Shown: positions 7,467-16,753 of the stretch, piece after piece
Layout of the letters: every line of letters begins with the position of its first letter
Numbering within the stretch: position 1 is the stretch's first letter
DNA from: Bacilli bacterium
GTDB lineage: Bacteria > Bacillota > Bacilli > RF39 > UBA660
NCBI GenBank assembly: GCA_017525015.1
Contig: JAFXUK010000015.1
Coordinates: 62,001-126,000, forward strand
DNA length: 64,000 nt
Direction: 5' to 3'
The notes under the pieces: model-generated
What the model was told of the DNA's origin: nothing
Seen by the model: the letters and a program-made list of their open reading frames with translations, nothing else
The model's database searches: none
Made by a program: the position numbers and the translations under genes

Positions 7467-8831
7467 ATGAATGATACTATTTGTGCAATAGCTACAAGTC
7501 AAGGCGTAGGAGCTATAGCGATAATTAGAGTTAGTGGCGATGAAGCAATTGAAATAGTTAATAAATTGTTTTCAGGTAAAGATCTAACTCAAGTTGAAAG
7601 CCACACAATTAATTATGGACATATAGTAGATGGCTTGGGAAATATTATAGATGAAGTATTAGTAACTGTAATGAAAGCCCCAAAGACATTCACTGTAGAA
7701 GATGTAGTAGAAATAAATACTCATGGCGGAATAGCTCCAACAAATAAAGTATTGGAGCTACTATTAACTAATGGATGTCGTTTAGCTGAACCAGGAGAAT
7801 TTACTAAAAGAGCTTTTTTAAATGGAAGAATAGATTTATTAGAAGCTGAAGCAGTAATGGATATGATTGAAGCTAAAACTAATGTTCAAAGAGAATTAGC
7901 AGCTAACCAACTATCTGGTAAAGTATCTGATCTGATCAATTCACTTCGTGATGATATGGTACAGATTATTTCTAATATAAATGTAAATATAGATTATCCA
8001 GAATATGACGATGTAGAAATAATGACTGATGAAATATTAATTCCAAAAATATCATCACTTAAAGAAAGAATAGAAAAGATTCTTAAAGAGAGTGAAAATG
8101 GAAAAATAATCAAAAATGGAATTAAAACATCTATAATTGGTAAACCAAATGTAGGTAAGAGTAGTTTATTAAACGCTTTAATAGAAGAAGATAAAGCTAT
8201 AGTAACTGATGTTGCTGGTACTACAAGAGATATAGTAGAAGGTCAAATATCTATTAATGGTATACTACTAAATATAATAGATACAGCTGGAATTAGAGAA
8301 ACTGAAGACTTAGTTGAATCAATTGGTGTAGAAAAAAGTAAAAAGATGATGAGAGAATCAGATTTGGTTTTATTTGTTTTAAATAATAATGAAGATATTA
8401 CACCAGATTTAATAGAATTATTAAAAGAATTAAAAAACAAAAACTACATAATCATAGTAAATAAAAAAGATTTAGAATCTAAATTCAATATTGATCAATT
8501 AGATATTAATAAAGATAATGTAGTTTATACAAATATGATTACTCAAGAAGGAATAGAAGAATTAAAACAAAAAATAATAGAATTATTTAACTTGGGAAAT
8601 ATTGAAAATAGTGATCCTACATATCTAAGTAATGCTAGAAGTATAGGTATTTTAGAATCATGTTTAGAATCAATTAAAGAAGTAGAAAAAGGTTTGGGAA
8701 ATAATGAACCTATTGACATGATTGAACTAGATATTAAAGATATTTGGGAAAAACTAGGAACAATAAACGGAACAACATATGAAGAAGAATTGCTAGATGA
8801 AATGTTTAGTAGATTCTGTCTTGGAAAATAA
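7467..8831 (+). CDS. mnmE: tRNA uridine-5-carboxymethylaminomethyl modification GTPase MnmE
   Basis: 454 aa. With MnmG it makes the (carboxymethyl)aminomethyl group on U34 of tRNAs reading A/G-ending codons, which matters in an AT-rich genome. N-terminal tetrahydrofolate-binding domain, inserted Ras-like GTPase with P-loop GKPNVGKSS and switch II DTAGIRET, base-specificity motif NKKD, and the C-terminal CLGK whose Cys is part of the conserved active-site motif. First gene of mnmE-mnmG-rsmG-noc. Confidence 0.97.
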   Translation: MNDTICAIATSQGVGAIAIIRVSGDEAIEIVNKLFSGKDLTQVESHTINYGHIVDGLGNIIDEVLVTVMKAPKTFTVEDVVEINTHGGIAPTNKVLELLLTNGCRLAEPGEFTKRAFLNGRIDLLEAEAVMDMIEAKTNVQRELAANQLSGKVSDLINSLRDDMVQIISNINVNIDYPEYDDVEIMTDEILIPKISSLKERIEKILKESENGKIIKNGIKTSIIGKPNVGKSSLLNALIEEDKAIVTDVAGTTRDIVEGQISINGILLNIIDTAGIRETEDLVESIGVEKSKKMMRESDLVLFVLNNNEDITPDLIELLKELKNKNYIIIVNKKDLESKFNIDQLDINKDNVVYTNMITQEGIEELKQKIIELFNLGNIENSDPTYLSNARSIGILESCLESIKEVEKGLGNNEPIDMIELDIKDIWEKLGTINGTTYEEELLDEMFSRFCLGK

Positions 8832-8847
8832 AAAGGAGATGATAACT

Positions 8848-10716
8848 ATGTATGAAATAATAGTTGTCGGAGGGGGCCATGCCGGATGTGAAGCAGCATA
8901 CGCATGTGCTTATAAAGGACATAAAACCTTACTTATAACAAGTAATTTAAAAAATATTGCTGACATGCCTTGTAATCCTCATATAGGTGGAAGCGCTAAA
9001 GGTATAGTTGTTAGAGAAATAGATGCCCTTGGTGGAATAATGGGTAAAATTGCCGATAAAACACATCTACAAATAAAGATGTTAAATAGTGCAAAAGGAC
9101 CAGCAGTTCAATCATTGAGAGCACAAGGAGATAAAATAACATATCCAAAAGAAATGTTAAAAACATTAGAATCTTTAGAAAATTTAACTATTCAAGAAGG
9201 TATGGTAGAAGATCTTATTGTGGAAAATAATGAAGTCCACGGAATAGTATTAGAAGACGGAACAAAAATAGAAGCCAAAGAAGTAATACTAACAACAGGT
9301 ACTTACTTAAAAGCAGATATATTGGTGGGAAATACACGAACAAGAAAAGGTCCACACGGAGAAAAACCATCTAATCATTTAAGTGATAAATTAAAAGAGT
9401 ATGGATTTGATATCATAAGATTAAAAACAGGTACACCACAAAGAATTGATAGAAAAACAATTGATTTTTCTGTGCTTAAATTAGAACCTGGTGATGATGT
9501 TTTTCACACATTTAGTTTTGATTTAGAACCTATGTATAAAATAGAAGAACAAGAACCTTGTTATTTAACTTATACTAATGAAAAAACACATCAAATTATT
9601 AGAGATAATTTAAATAAATCAAGTATGTATGGTGCATTAGATGATATTAAGGGAATTGGTCCAAGATATTGTCCTTCAATTGAAGATAAAGTAACTAGAT
9701 TTGCTGATAAAGAAAGACATCAACTATTCCTTGAACCAGAAAGTAGATATTATGATGATATTTATTTACAAGGTTTCTCAACATCTATGCCACCAGAGAT
9801 TCAAGAACAAATGGTTCATAGTTTAAAAGGATTAGAAAATGCCAAGATATTAAAATATGGATATGCTATTGAATATGATGCAATTTATCCAACACAATTA
9901 CATAATACTTTAGAGACTAAAGTAATAAAAAATCTATTTACCGCAGGCCAAATTAATGGAACAAGTGGATATGAAGAAGCAGCTTGCCAAGGTTTAATGG
10001 CCGGTATTAATGCATCTTTAAAATTAGAAGGAAAAGAACCTTTAGTTCTTAAAAGATCAGATGCTTATATTGGTGTATTAATAGACGATTTAATAACTAA
10101 AGGTATTAGAGACCCTTATAGATTACTTACTAGTCGTGCTGAATTTAGATTATTACTAAGAAGTGATAATGCTGATTTAAGACTTAGAAGATACGGTTAT
10201 GAAGTAGGTATGATATCTGAAGAACAAATCGAAAGATTAAATGTTAAAGAAGATAATATATCTAGATGTTTAGATTTCATGAAATCTACTAAATTAAAAA
10301 TAACTGATGAAGTTAAAAAAGCATTTGAAAAGAATAATTATCAAATACCAACAGCATCATTAAGTCTAGAGCAATTAATAAAAAGACCAGAAATTACAAT
10401 GGAATTCTTATCTGATTTAATAGATATTCCATTTGATGAAGATATTAAAGAACAAATAAGTATTAATTTAAAATATGAAGGATATATAGCAAAAGCCTAT
10501 AAAGAAGCAGATAAAATGCTTAAATTAGAGAAAAAACAAATACCAGAAGATATTGATTACGATAAAGTAAATAATATTGCTTCAGAAGCAAGACAAAAAT
10601 TAAAAGAAGTTAGACCAACAACAATTGCTCAAGCAATACGTATTAGTGGTGTTAATCCAGCTGATATATCCATATTGTCAATATACTTAAAAAAGGAATA
10701 TGGTAAAGATGAATAG
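8848..10716 (+). CDS. mnmG: tRNA uridine-5-carboxymethylaminomethyl modification enzyme MnmG
   Basis: 622 aa FAD/NADH-dependent partner of MnmE. Dinucleotide-binding motif VVGGGHAGCEA at residues 6-16, the conserved PCNPHIGG segment near 45-52, and a CPSIEDK motif (about residue 270) carrying a conserved catalytic cysteine. The open frame extends upstream to 8797, but AAGGAGAT at 8833-8840 points to the ATG at 8848. Its last codons overlap the start of rsmG. Confidence 0.97.
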   Translation: MYEIIVVGGGHAGCEAAYACAYKGHKTLLITSNLKNIADMPCNPHIGGSAKGIVVREIDALGGIMGKIADKTHLQIKMLNSAKGPAVQSLRAQGDKITYPKEMLKTLESLENLTIQEGMVEDLIVENNEVHGIVLEDGTKIEAKEVILTTGTYLKADILVGNTRTRKGPHGEKPSNHLSDKLKEYGFDIIRLKTGTPQRIDRKTIDFSVLKLEPGDDVFHTFSFDLEPMYKIEEQEPCYLTYTNEKTHQIIRDNLNKSSMYGALDDIKGIGPRYCPSIEDKVTRFADKERHQLFLEPESRYYDDIYLQGFSTSMPPEIQEQMVHSLKGLENAKILKYGYAIEYDAIYPTQLHNTLETKVIKNLFTAGQINGTSGYEEAACQGLMAGINASLKLEGKEPLVLKRSDAYIGVLIDDLITKGIRDPYRLLTSRAEFRLLLRSDNADLRLRRYGYEVGMISEEQIERLNVKEDNISRCLDFMKSTKLKITDEVKKAFEKNNYQIPTASLSLEQLIKRPEITMEFLSDLIDIPFDEDIKEQISINLKYEGYIAKAYKEADKMLKLEKKQIPEDIDYDKVNNIASEARQKLKEVRPTTIAQAIRISGVNPADISILSIYLKKEYGKDE

Positions 10717-11428
10717 AGAAGAATTTATTGATGAATTAGAAAAACTAGGTATTAGTTTAAGTGGATATGATTTAATAGCATTTAATCAATATTGTGAATT
10801 TTTAAAAGAATATAATTCTCATACTAACTTAACTGCTATAAAAGATGATGATCAAATTTTCTTAAAACATTTTTATGATTCACTAACTATAGTAAAAGCA
10901 GTTGACTTAAATAAGTATAATTCACTACTTGATATAGGTACTGGAGCAGGCTTTCCAGGAATGGTTTTAAAAATAGTATATCCACATTTAAAATTAACTT
11001 TATTAGATTCAAACAATAAAAAGATTACTTTTTTAAAACAATTAGCAGAAAAATTAAAATTAAAAAATATTGAATTTGTTAATGATAGAGCAGAAGAATA
11101 TTGCCAAAAACATCGTGAAGAATTTGATATCGTAACTGCTAGAGCTGTAACTAATATGACAGTTTTATCAGAATTATGTTTACCTCTAACTAGATTAGAT
11201 GGTTACTTTATAGCCATGAAAGGTTCTAATACTGAAGAAATAAAAGAAGCAGAATATGCTATAAAAGTACTTGGTGGAAACATCGAAGAAACAATAAATT
11301 TTAATCTTCCAATAGAAGAAGATGGAAGAAATATAGTAAAAATAAAGAAAGAAAAAAATACACCAAAAGAGTATCCAAGAAGATACGATAAAATGGTTAA
11401 GAAGCCATTGAAAAATAATGGGAAATAA
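10709..11428 (+). CDS. rsmG: 16S rRNA (guanine527-N7)-methyltransferase RsmG
   Basis: 239 aa. SAM-dependent Rossmann methyltransferase; motif I is LLDIGTGAGFPGMVLK (about residues 70-85). MNREEFIDELEKLGISLS aligns with the usual RsmG N-terminus, favouring the ATG at 10709 over 10700. Overlaps mnmG by 8 nt, a coupled arrangement. Modifies G527 in the 530 loop of 16S rRNA; loss gives low-level streptomycin resistance in other bacteria. Confidence 0.95.
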   Translation: MNREEFIDELEKLGISLSGYDLIAFNQYCEFLKEYNSHTNLTAIKDDDQIFLKHFYDSLTIVKAVDLNKYNSLLDIGTGAGFPGMVLKIVYPHLKLTLLDSNNKKITFLKQLAEKLKLKNIEFVNDRAEEYCQKHREEFDIVTARAVTNMTVLSELCLPLTRLDGYFIAMKGSNTEEIKEAEYAIKVLGGNIEETINFNLPIEEDGRNIVKIKKEKNTPKEYPRRYDKMVKKPLKNNGK

Positions 11429-11471
11429 TGTATTATTAATAATAGGATATAGTAAATAAGGGGCTGATATA

Positions 11472-12932
11472 ATGAATTTAGAACAAGGCGTATTACAAAT
11501 ACATATCGAAGATATTATTCCTAATAGATTTCAACCTAGACTTAATTTTGACGAACAAGGATTAAAAGAATTAGCTGATTCTATAAAAGAACATGGTATA
11601 ATTCAACCTCTTGTTTTACGTAAGTTAGGCGATAAATATGAAATAATTGCAGGAGAAAGAAGATATAAAGCTGCTCAAATAGCTGGCTTACAAACAGTTC
11701 CTGCTGTTATAGCTAATATAGATGATAATAAATCTGCCGAAGTAGCATTAGTAGAAAATGTTCAAAGAAGAGATCTAACACCAATAGAAGAAGCTCGTTC
11801 ATATAAGAATTTACTTGATAAAGGATATCTTACTCAAGAACAATTAGCAAAACGTATGGGATTATCTCAACCAGCTATAGCTAATAAACTAAGACTACTT
11901 AATCTAGATGAAGAAGTTCAACAAGCACTTTTAGAAGAAAAAATATCTGAAAGACATGCTAGAACATTACTTTCATTACAAGATAAAAATGCTCAAAAAG
12001 AATGGTTACATAGAATTATTAATGAAAGATTAACAGTAAGACAATTAGACGAAGAATTAAAAAAAGCAAATGGCTTTGTTGGAGAAGAAATCGAAACAAT
12101 GACAGATGAACCTCCAATCGTTGCTCAAACACCAACTGTTGAAGAAATAAAGGAGAATTCTATGGACTTAAATGAAGCAAGAAAAATGCCAAGTAATGAA
12201 CAACCAACTTTAGAAACTTCTCAAGACGGATTCAATATGTTTAATACTGATTTAACTCAAAATCAAAATAATACAATTAATACACAACCAACAGTTCCAG
12301 AATTTAATGTTACAACTCCAGATAATAACGGATTTGTTTCAGTGGAACCAATGAATAATAATGAATTTAAATCTAATTATTTAGGAGATGTGTCTACAAC
12401 ATCACAAGGAATGAATAATAGTTATAATGGATTTACTCCAATTCCACCAGCACCAAAGAAGACACCTCCAGAAATAATGCCTCAACAACCAATGAGACCA
12501 CAAACTAATAACACATTCTTTAATACAAGCATGGATATGAATACAAATCCTAACGCTGGTGGTCTAGAAGTATTTGATGATCCATCAGCACCTCAAAGAT
12601 TTGTTGAACCAGAACCGGAACCAGTTCAAAAAACTGTTGTACCGGAGACACCAGCATATACTGGAAGTTCTAGTAATAAATTCTTTACTCCAGTTATTGA
12701 AGAACAAGCATCATATGATTATATGCCTGCTAAAGAACCTGATGTTGATCCAATGCAAAATATAGATAAAGTTAATTCTAATAATCCAGATAAGATGGAA
12801 TTGAAAGATGCTATTGAAAAAATAAGAGAAACAATTCAATTCTTAGGAGACAAAGGATTCTATATTGAGGTTGAAGAAATTGATTTCGATAAGAGTTATC
12901 AAATAACTGCACAGATTCATAAAGACAACTAG
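11472..12932 (+). CDS. noc: Nucleoid occlusion protein Noc, with a long disordered insert
   Basis: 486 aa ParB-family protein. N-terminal CTP-binding ParB fold with IIPNRFQPR (residues 15-23), GERRYKAA (61-68) and ENVQRRDLTPIEEA (95-108); helix-turn-helix TQEQLAKRMGLSQPAIANKL at 121-140. Residues 201-441 are a low-complexity Asn/Gln/Pro/Thr linker, then a C-terminal dimerisation segment (442-486) like that of Noc. Position after rsmG and the perfect Noc-binding site upstream of the operon support Noc over ParB (a separate parB is at 57410). Normal Noc is about 280-300 aa and begins with a membrane-binding amphipathic helix; here that helix is missing and an in-frame stop lies just upstream, so it cannot be a mis-called start. 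Confidence 0.88.
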   Translation: MNLEQGVLQIHIEDIIPNRFQPRLNFDEQGLKELADSIKEHGIIQPLVLRKLGDKYEIIAGERRYKAAQIAGLQTVPAVIANIDDNKSAEVALVENVQRRDLTPIEEARSYKNLLDKGYLTQEQLAKRMGLSQPAIANKLRLLNLDEEVQQALLEEKISERHARTLLSLQDKNAQKEWLHRIINERLTVRQLDEELKKANGFVGEEIETMTDEPPIVAQTPTVEEIKENSMDLNEARKMPSNEQPTLETSQDGFNMFNTDLTQNQNNTINTQPTVPEFNVTTPDNNGFVSVEPMNNNEFKSNYLGDVSTTSQGMNNSYNGFTPIPPAPKKTPPEIMPQQPMRPQTNNTFFNTSMDMNTNPNAGGLEVFDDPSAPQRFVEPEPEPVQKTVVPETPAYTGSSSNKFFTPVIEEQASYDYMPAKEPDVDPMQNIDKVNSNNPDKMELKDAIEKIRETIQFLGDKGFYIEVEEIDFDKSYQITAQIHKDN

Positions 12933-12947
12933 ACAGTTGTCTTTTTT
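12922..12947 (+). terminator. Terminator after noc
   Basis: 9-bp stem AAGACAACT/AGTTGTCTT with 4-nt loop containing the noc stop, then six T. Confidence 0.9.
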
Positions 12948-12987
12948 AATCATCTTTGTTATAATCTCAGCCAAAGGAGGATGTATT

Positions 12988-13335
12988 ATGATTAAATATA
13001 TTAATTTAACATTATATAAAAATGAACGGCGAGAAAAAGAACATAATAATGTTAAAGCTGTTTATAATAACAATTCATATTTATTTAATATTGATGACGT
13101 TAAAACTAAATTAAATGATAATTATTTTACAAGAGAAACTGAAGAATATGAATTTATATTAGATTTAATCAATAAAACAGCTTCTTATACTTTAAAAGAA
13201 AAAAACATGTCATTTGATATTGAGGTAGAAAAGATAATATATGATAAAAAAGATGAAACAACTACATTAGAATATAAAATATCAAGTGATGAAGAAACAT
13301 TTAAATTAATAATAGAGGAGAATAAAAATGAGTAG
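12988..13335 (+). CDS. DUF1934 (YwiB-like) protein
   Basis: 115 aa, no membrane segment. A small beta-rich protein upstream of argS; Bacillus ywiB (DUF1934, calycin-like fold) occupies the same position, and the C-terminal pattern (a run predicted as alternating strands, ending LEYKISSDEETFKLIIEE) is compatible. The ATG at 12988 follows AAAGGAGG; an extended -10 TGTTATAAT (hexamer 12960-12965) lies just upstream, directly after the noc terminator. Overlaps argS by 8 nt. Function unknown; family call is by context and weak similarity. Confidence 0.6.
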   Translation: MIKYINLTLYKNERREKEHNNVKAVYNNNSYLFNIDDVKTKLNDNYFTRETEEYEFILDLINKTASYTLKEKNMSFDIEVEKIIYDKKDETTTLEYKISSDEETFKLIIEENKNE

Positions 13336-15079
13336 TTTTATTGCAAAACAAGAAGAATATATAAAAAACAAAATAAAAGAATGTGGCTACGATGTAGATG
13401 AAGTAGTATTAAATGTTTCATCTCGTAAAGAATTTGGAGATTATCAATATAATGGAGCTATGTCATTAGCTAAACAATATGGAAAAAATCCAAGAGATAT
13501 AGCTACAGAAATAGTAGAAAGTATAAAAAAAGATGATAAGTACAAAGATATCAACATAGCTGGTCCAGGTTTTATAAATATTACTTTTAGTGATAAAGAA
13601 TTAATTGAACATGTTAATGAACTAAATGAAAATATTAATCTAAATTATGAAACAGAAAATCCTAAAACTATATTTATGGACTATGGTGGAGCTAATGTTG
13701 CTAAAGCATTACATGTTGGTCATTTAAGAAGTGCTAACATTGGTGAAGCTTTAAAAAGACTAGTAGTTGCTTTGGGAAATAAAGCAATTGCTGATACTCA
13801 CTTAGGAGACTGGGGAAGACCAATTGGTTTAGTTATGACTGAAATTAAACATAGATTCCCTGAATTACCTTACTTTGATGAAAATTACCAAGGTGAATAT
13901 CCAAAAGAATCACCTGTAACAAATGATGACTTAATGGAAATATATCCATTAGCATCAGAAAAAGCTAAAAATGATGAAGAATATATGGAAGAAGCAAGAG
14001 ATATAACTTCTAAATTCCAATTAGGAGATAAAGGATTAATGGCTTTATGGAACCATATTATGGATGTATCTAAAGCTGATATTAAAAGAGTATATGATAG
14101 ATTGAATGTAACATTTGAAACTTGGGAAGGTGAATCTGATTGTTATAAATACATTCCAGAAACAGTAGAATACTTAGAAAAGAAAGGCTTAATTGAAGAA
14201 AGCCAAGGAGCTAAGATTATTAATGTTTCTGAACCAGATGACGATCATGAAGTACCACCGGTATTATTAATAAAATCAAATGGTGCTGCATCATATGAAT
14301 CAACAGATGTAGCTTGTTTATGGGAAAGAATGCATCTATTTAATCCAGATGAAATATGGTATTTAACAGATGCTCGTCAAGCATTGCATTTTGAACAAGT
14401 ATTTAGAGCGGCATATAAAAGTGGTATTGTACCAAAAACAACTAACTTAGAGTTTATACCATTTGGAACAATGAATGGAGCAGATGGTAAACCATTTAAA
14501 ACAAGAGATGGTGGCGTAATGACTCTAGAAGCTTTACTAGATATGGCTAAAGTAGAATGTGAAAAGAAAATTCTACCTAACATTACTGGTAAAGAAAGAG
14601 AAGAAATAGCTGAAAAAATATCAGTAGCTGCTGTTAAATATGCAGACCTAATTCCATATAGATTAACAGACTATAATTTTGACCCTATTAAATTTAGTGA
14701 TTTACAAGGCAAAACAGCACCATATTTACTTTATTCAACAATTAGAATGAAATCATTACTAAATAAAGCAGAAGAAGCTAAAATAGCCTTTAAAGAATAT
14801 AAAGTAATAAAAGATGATGTTGATAGAGAAGTAATAATAGGATTATTAAATTTAAGAAGCGTATTATTAAAATCATTCAATACAAGATCTTTAAATGATA
14901 TAACTGATTTCTTATATAAGATTACTAACTTATATAATAATTTCTATTCTCAAAATAGAGTGTTAACTGAAGAAAATAGCGACTTACAAGAATCTTGGTT
15001 ATTCTTAACTAAGGTTATTTACGAGAACAATTTAAAACTATTAAATATCCTTGGAATAGAAGTTCCAGAGAGAATGTAA
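13328..15079 (+). CDS. argS: Arginyl-tRNA synthetase
   Basis: 583 aa class I synthetase. N-terminal Arg-RS additional domain, then the HIGH-type motif HVGHLRSANIGEAL, a DTHLGDWGRPIGL segment characteristic of ArgRS, and the C-terminal DALR anticodon-binding domain (DLIPYRLTDYNFDP...). Charges tRNA-Arg. ATG follows GAGGAG inside the end of the preceding gene. The two genes form one unit. Confidence 0.97.
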   Translation: MSSFIAKQEEYIKNKIKECGYDVDEVVLNVSSRKEFGDYQYNGAMSLAKQYGKNPRDIATEIVESIKKDDKYKDINIAGPGFINITFSDKELIEHVNELNENINLNYETENPKTIFMDYGGANVAKALHVGHLRSANIGEALKRLVVALGNKAIADTHLGDWGRPIGLVMTEIKHRFPELPYFDENYQGEYPKESPVTNDDLMEIYPLASEKAKNDEEYMEEARDITSKFQLGDKGLMALWNHIMDVSKADIKRVYDRLNVTFETWEGESDCYKYIPETVEYLEKKGLIEESQGAKIINVSEPDDDHEVPPVLLIKSNGAASYESTDVACLWERMHLFNPDEIWYLTDARQALHFEQVFRAAYKSGIVPKTTNLEFIPFGTMNGADGKPFKTRDGGVMTLEALLDMAKVECEKKILPNITGKEREEIAEKISVAAVKYADLIPYRLTDYNFDPIKFSDLQGKTAPYLLYSTIRMKSLLNKAEEAKIAFKEYKVIKDDVDREVIIGLLNLRSVLLKSFNTRSLNDITDFLYKITNLYNNFYSQNRVLTEENSDLQESWLFLTKVIYENNLKLLNILGIEVPERM

Positions 15080-15108
15080 AAAAATTATATAAAATTAATA
15101 ATTTAGTA

Positions 15109-15136
15109 TTGCCATATATAAATTTTTATGTATAAT
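15109..15136 (+). promoter_or_regulatory. rpoE promoter
   Basis: TTGCCA at 15109-15114, 16-bp spacer, TATAAT at 15131-15136. Confidence 0.65.
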
Positions 15137-15168
15137 GGTGTCTAGTGATTGTGTGGAGGCATGTTTTT

Positions 15169-15609
15169 ATGAAAATAAAAGACTTATCTAAAGAAGAGTT
15201 AGAAGCAATGTCATATGACGATATTGCAGCTATGATTTTAAAAGAAACAGGAAAGCAATTTAAAATAAATGAATTATTTAAAAAAGTAACTGATTTATTA
15301 GAATTATCAGAAGATGAATACATTGAAAAATTACCTGCATTCTTTGATGTATTATCAACTGATCAAAGATTTATAATGTTAGAAAATGGTCTATGGGATT
15401 TAAAAGCTAAACATGTTGCTAAAATAGTAATTGATAATGACGAAGAAGAGGAAGAAATCGAAGAAATCGAAGAAGAACCTGAAGAAGAAAAGGAAGAAGA
15501 AGACATCTACAACGATGACGATGACGATGATGACTTAACAGATGACGATGACGATTTAAGCGATTTAGTAATCATTGATGAAGACGAAGAAGCAAATGGA
15601 TTATCATAA
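15169..15609 (+). CDS. rpoE: RNA polymerase delta subunit
   Basis: 146 aa. Globular N-terminal HARE-HTH domain (about residues 1-90, MSYDDIAAMILKETGK) followed by a disordered tail almost wholly of Asp and Glu (about 95-140), the hallmark of the Firmicutes delta subunit, which speeds promoter turnover and displaces polymerase from nucleic acids. Start at 15169 is about 10 nt after GTGGAGG. In many Bacilli pyrG follows; here it is prfA. Confidence 0.95.
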   Translation: MKIKDLSKEELEAMSYDDIAAMILKETGKQFKINELFKKVTDLLELSEDEYIEKLPAFFDVLSTDQRFIMLENGLWDLKAKHVAKIVIDNDEEEEEIEEIEEEPEEEKEEEDIYNDDDDDDDLTDDDDDLSDLVIIDEDEEANGLS

Positions 15610-15669
15610 TTCATTTGTTTTTTATTCGATTACTTTATGATATAATACAAAACGAAAGGACTGAGAACT

Positions 15670-16725
15670 ATGTTCGAAAGACTAGATGCTATTCAGGAAA
15701 AATATGAAGAGCTTACTAAAGAATTATCTTCTCCAGAAGTACTAGGAGACTATAATAAATTAAAAAAATTATCTAAAGAACAAAAAGATTTAGAAGAAAC
15801 AACTATTAAATATAATGAATATAAAAAAGTAGTTAGTAACTTAGAAGAAGCTGAAATGTTAGTAGACGATCCAGAGATGGGTGAAATGGCTAAATTAGAA
15901 ATAGAAGAACTATCTACTAAAAAAGAAGAACTAATTAAAGAATTAGAAATACTACTTATTCCAAAAGATGAAAATGATGATAAAGACATCATTATGGAAA
16001 TAAGAGGAGCTGCTGGTGGAGATGAAGCTAATATCTTTGCTGGAGACTTATTTAGAATGTATTCACGTTATGCTGATAAAAATGGTTGGAAATTAGAAGT
16101 AATAAACTCAGAACCAGGAACAGCTGGAGGATTCTCTCAAATTGAAGCTAAAATTAAAGGTGAAAAAGTTTATTCTAAATTAAAATATGAATCAGGTTCT
16201 CACAGAGTACAAAGAATACCTGTTACAGAATCTAATGGTCGTATTCAAACATCAACTGCTACAGTTCTAATAATGCCTGAGGTAGAAGATGTCGATATAG
16301 AAATAAATCCTAATGATTTAAGAATCGATGTATACTGTGCAACAGGTCATGGTGGCCAAGGAGTTAATACAACACCAAGTGCTGTACGTATTACACACTT
16401 ACCAACTAATACAGTAGTTACTTGTCAAAATGAAAGAAGCCAATTACAAAATAAAGCTCAAGCAATGGAAGTATTAAAGGCTAGACTTTATCAAATGGCT
16501 CAAGAAGAACAAGATGCAGCTGTAGGAAATGAAAGAAGAAGTAAGATTGGTACAGGAGATAGAGCAGAAAAGATTAGAACATATAACTATCCTCAAAACA
16601 GAGTTACTGATCATCGTATTGGATTTACTGTTAATACGTTAGATAGAGTAATGGATGGCGATTTAGACGCCATTATCGAAGCTCTAATTACTGAAGACTT
16701 ACAAAGAAAACTAAAAGGAGAATAA
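15670..16725 (+). CDS. prfA: Peptide chain release factor 1
   Basis: 351 aa. Terminates translation at UAA/UAG. The codon-recognition P-x-T tripeptide is PVT in RIPVTESNGRIQTS, identifying RF1. The catalytic GGQ is in ATGHGGQGVNTTPSAVRITH, where many factors have GAGGQH. Preceded by AAAGGA and an extended -10 (TGA TATAAT, hexamer 15641-15646). Followed by prmC, which methylates the GGQ glutamine. Confidence 0.96.
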   Translation: MFERLDAIQEKYEELTKELSSPEVLGDYNKLKKLSKEQKDLEETTIKYNEYKKVVSNLEEAEMLVDDPEMGEMAKLEIEELSTKKEELIKELEILLIPKDENDDKDIIMEIRGAAGGDEANIFAGDLFRMYSRYADKNGWKLEVINSEPGTAGGFSQIEAKIKGEKVYSKLKYESGSHRVQRIPVTESNGRIQTSTATVLIMPEVEDVDIEINPNDLRIDVYCATGHGGQGVNTTPSAVRITHLPTNTVVTCQNERSQLQNKAQAMEVLKARLYQMAQEEQDAAVGNERRSKIGTGDRAEKIRTYNYPQNRVTDHRIGFTVNTLDRVMDGDLDAIIEALITEDLQRKLKGE

Positions 16726-16737
16726 TCTCCTTTTTTT
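16714..16737 (+). terminator. Terminator overlapping the prfA stop
   Basis: 8-bp stem AAAGGAGA/TCTCCTTT closing a 4-nt loop that contains the stop codon, then a T-run. Lies only about 16 nt before prmC, so prmC presumably depends on read-through. Confidence 0.8.
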
Positions 16738-16753
16738 AGAAAGAAGAATGACC

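Noticed and set aside
11466..11474. TGATATAAT as a noc promoter
   Set aside because: The hexamer overlaps the noc start codon, so transcription would begin inside the gene; it cannot serve noc.
12574..12765. Small plus-strand frame inside the noc linker
   Set aside because: Out-of-frame product of the repetitive linker with no ribosome site.
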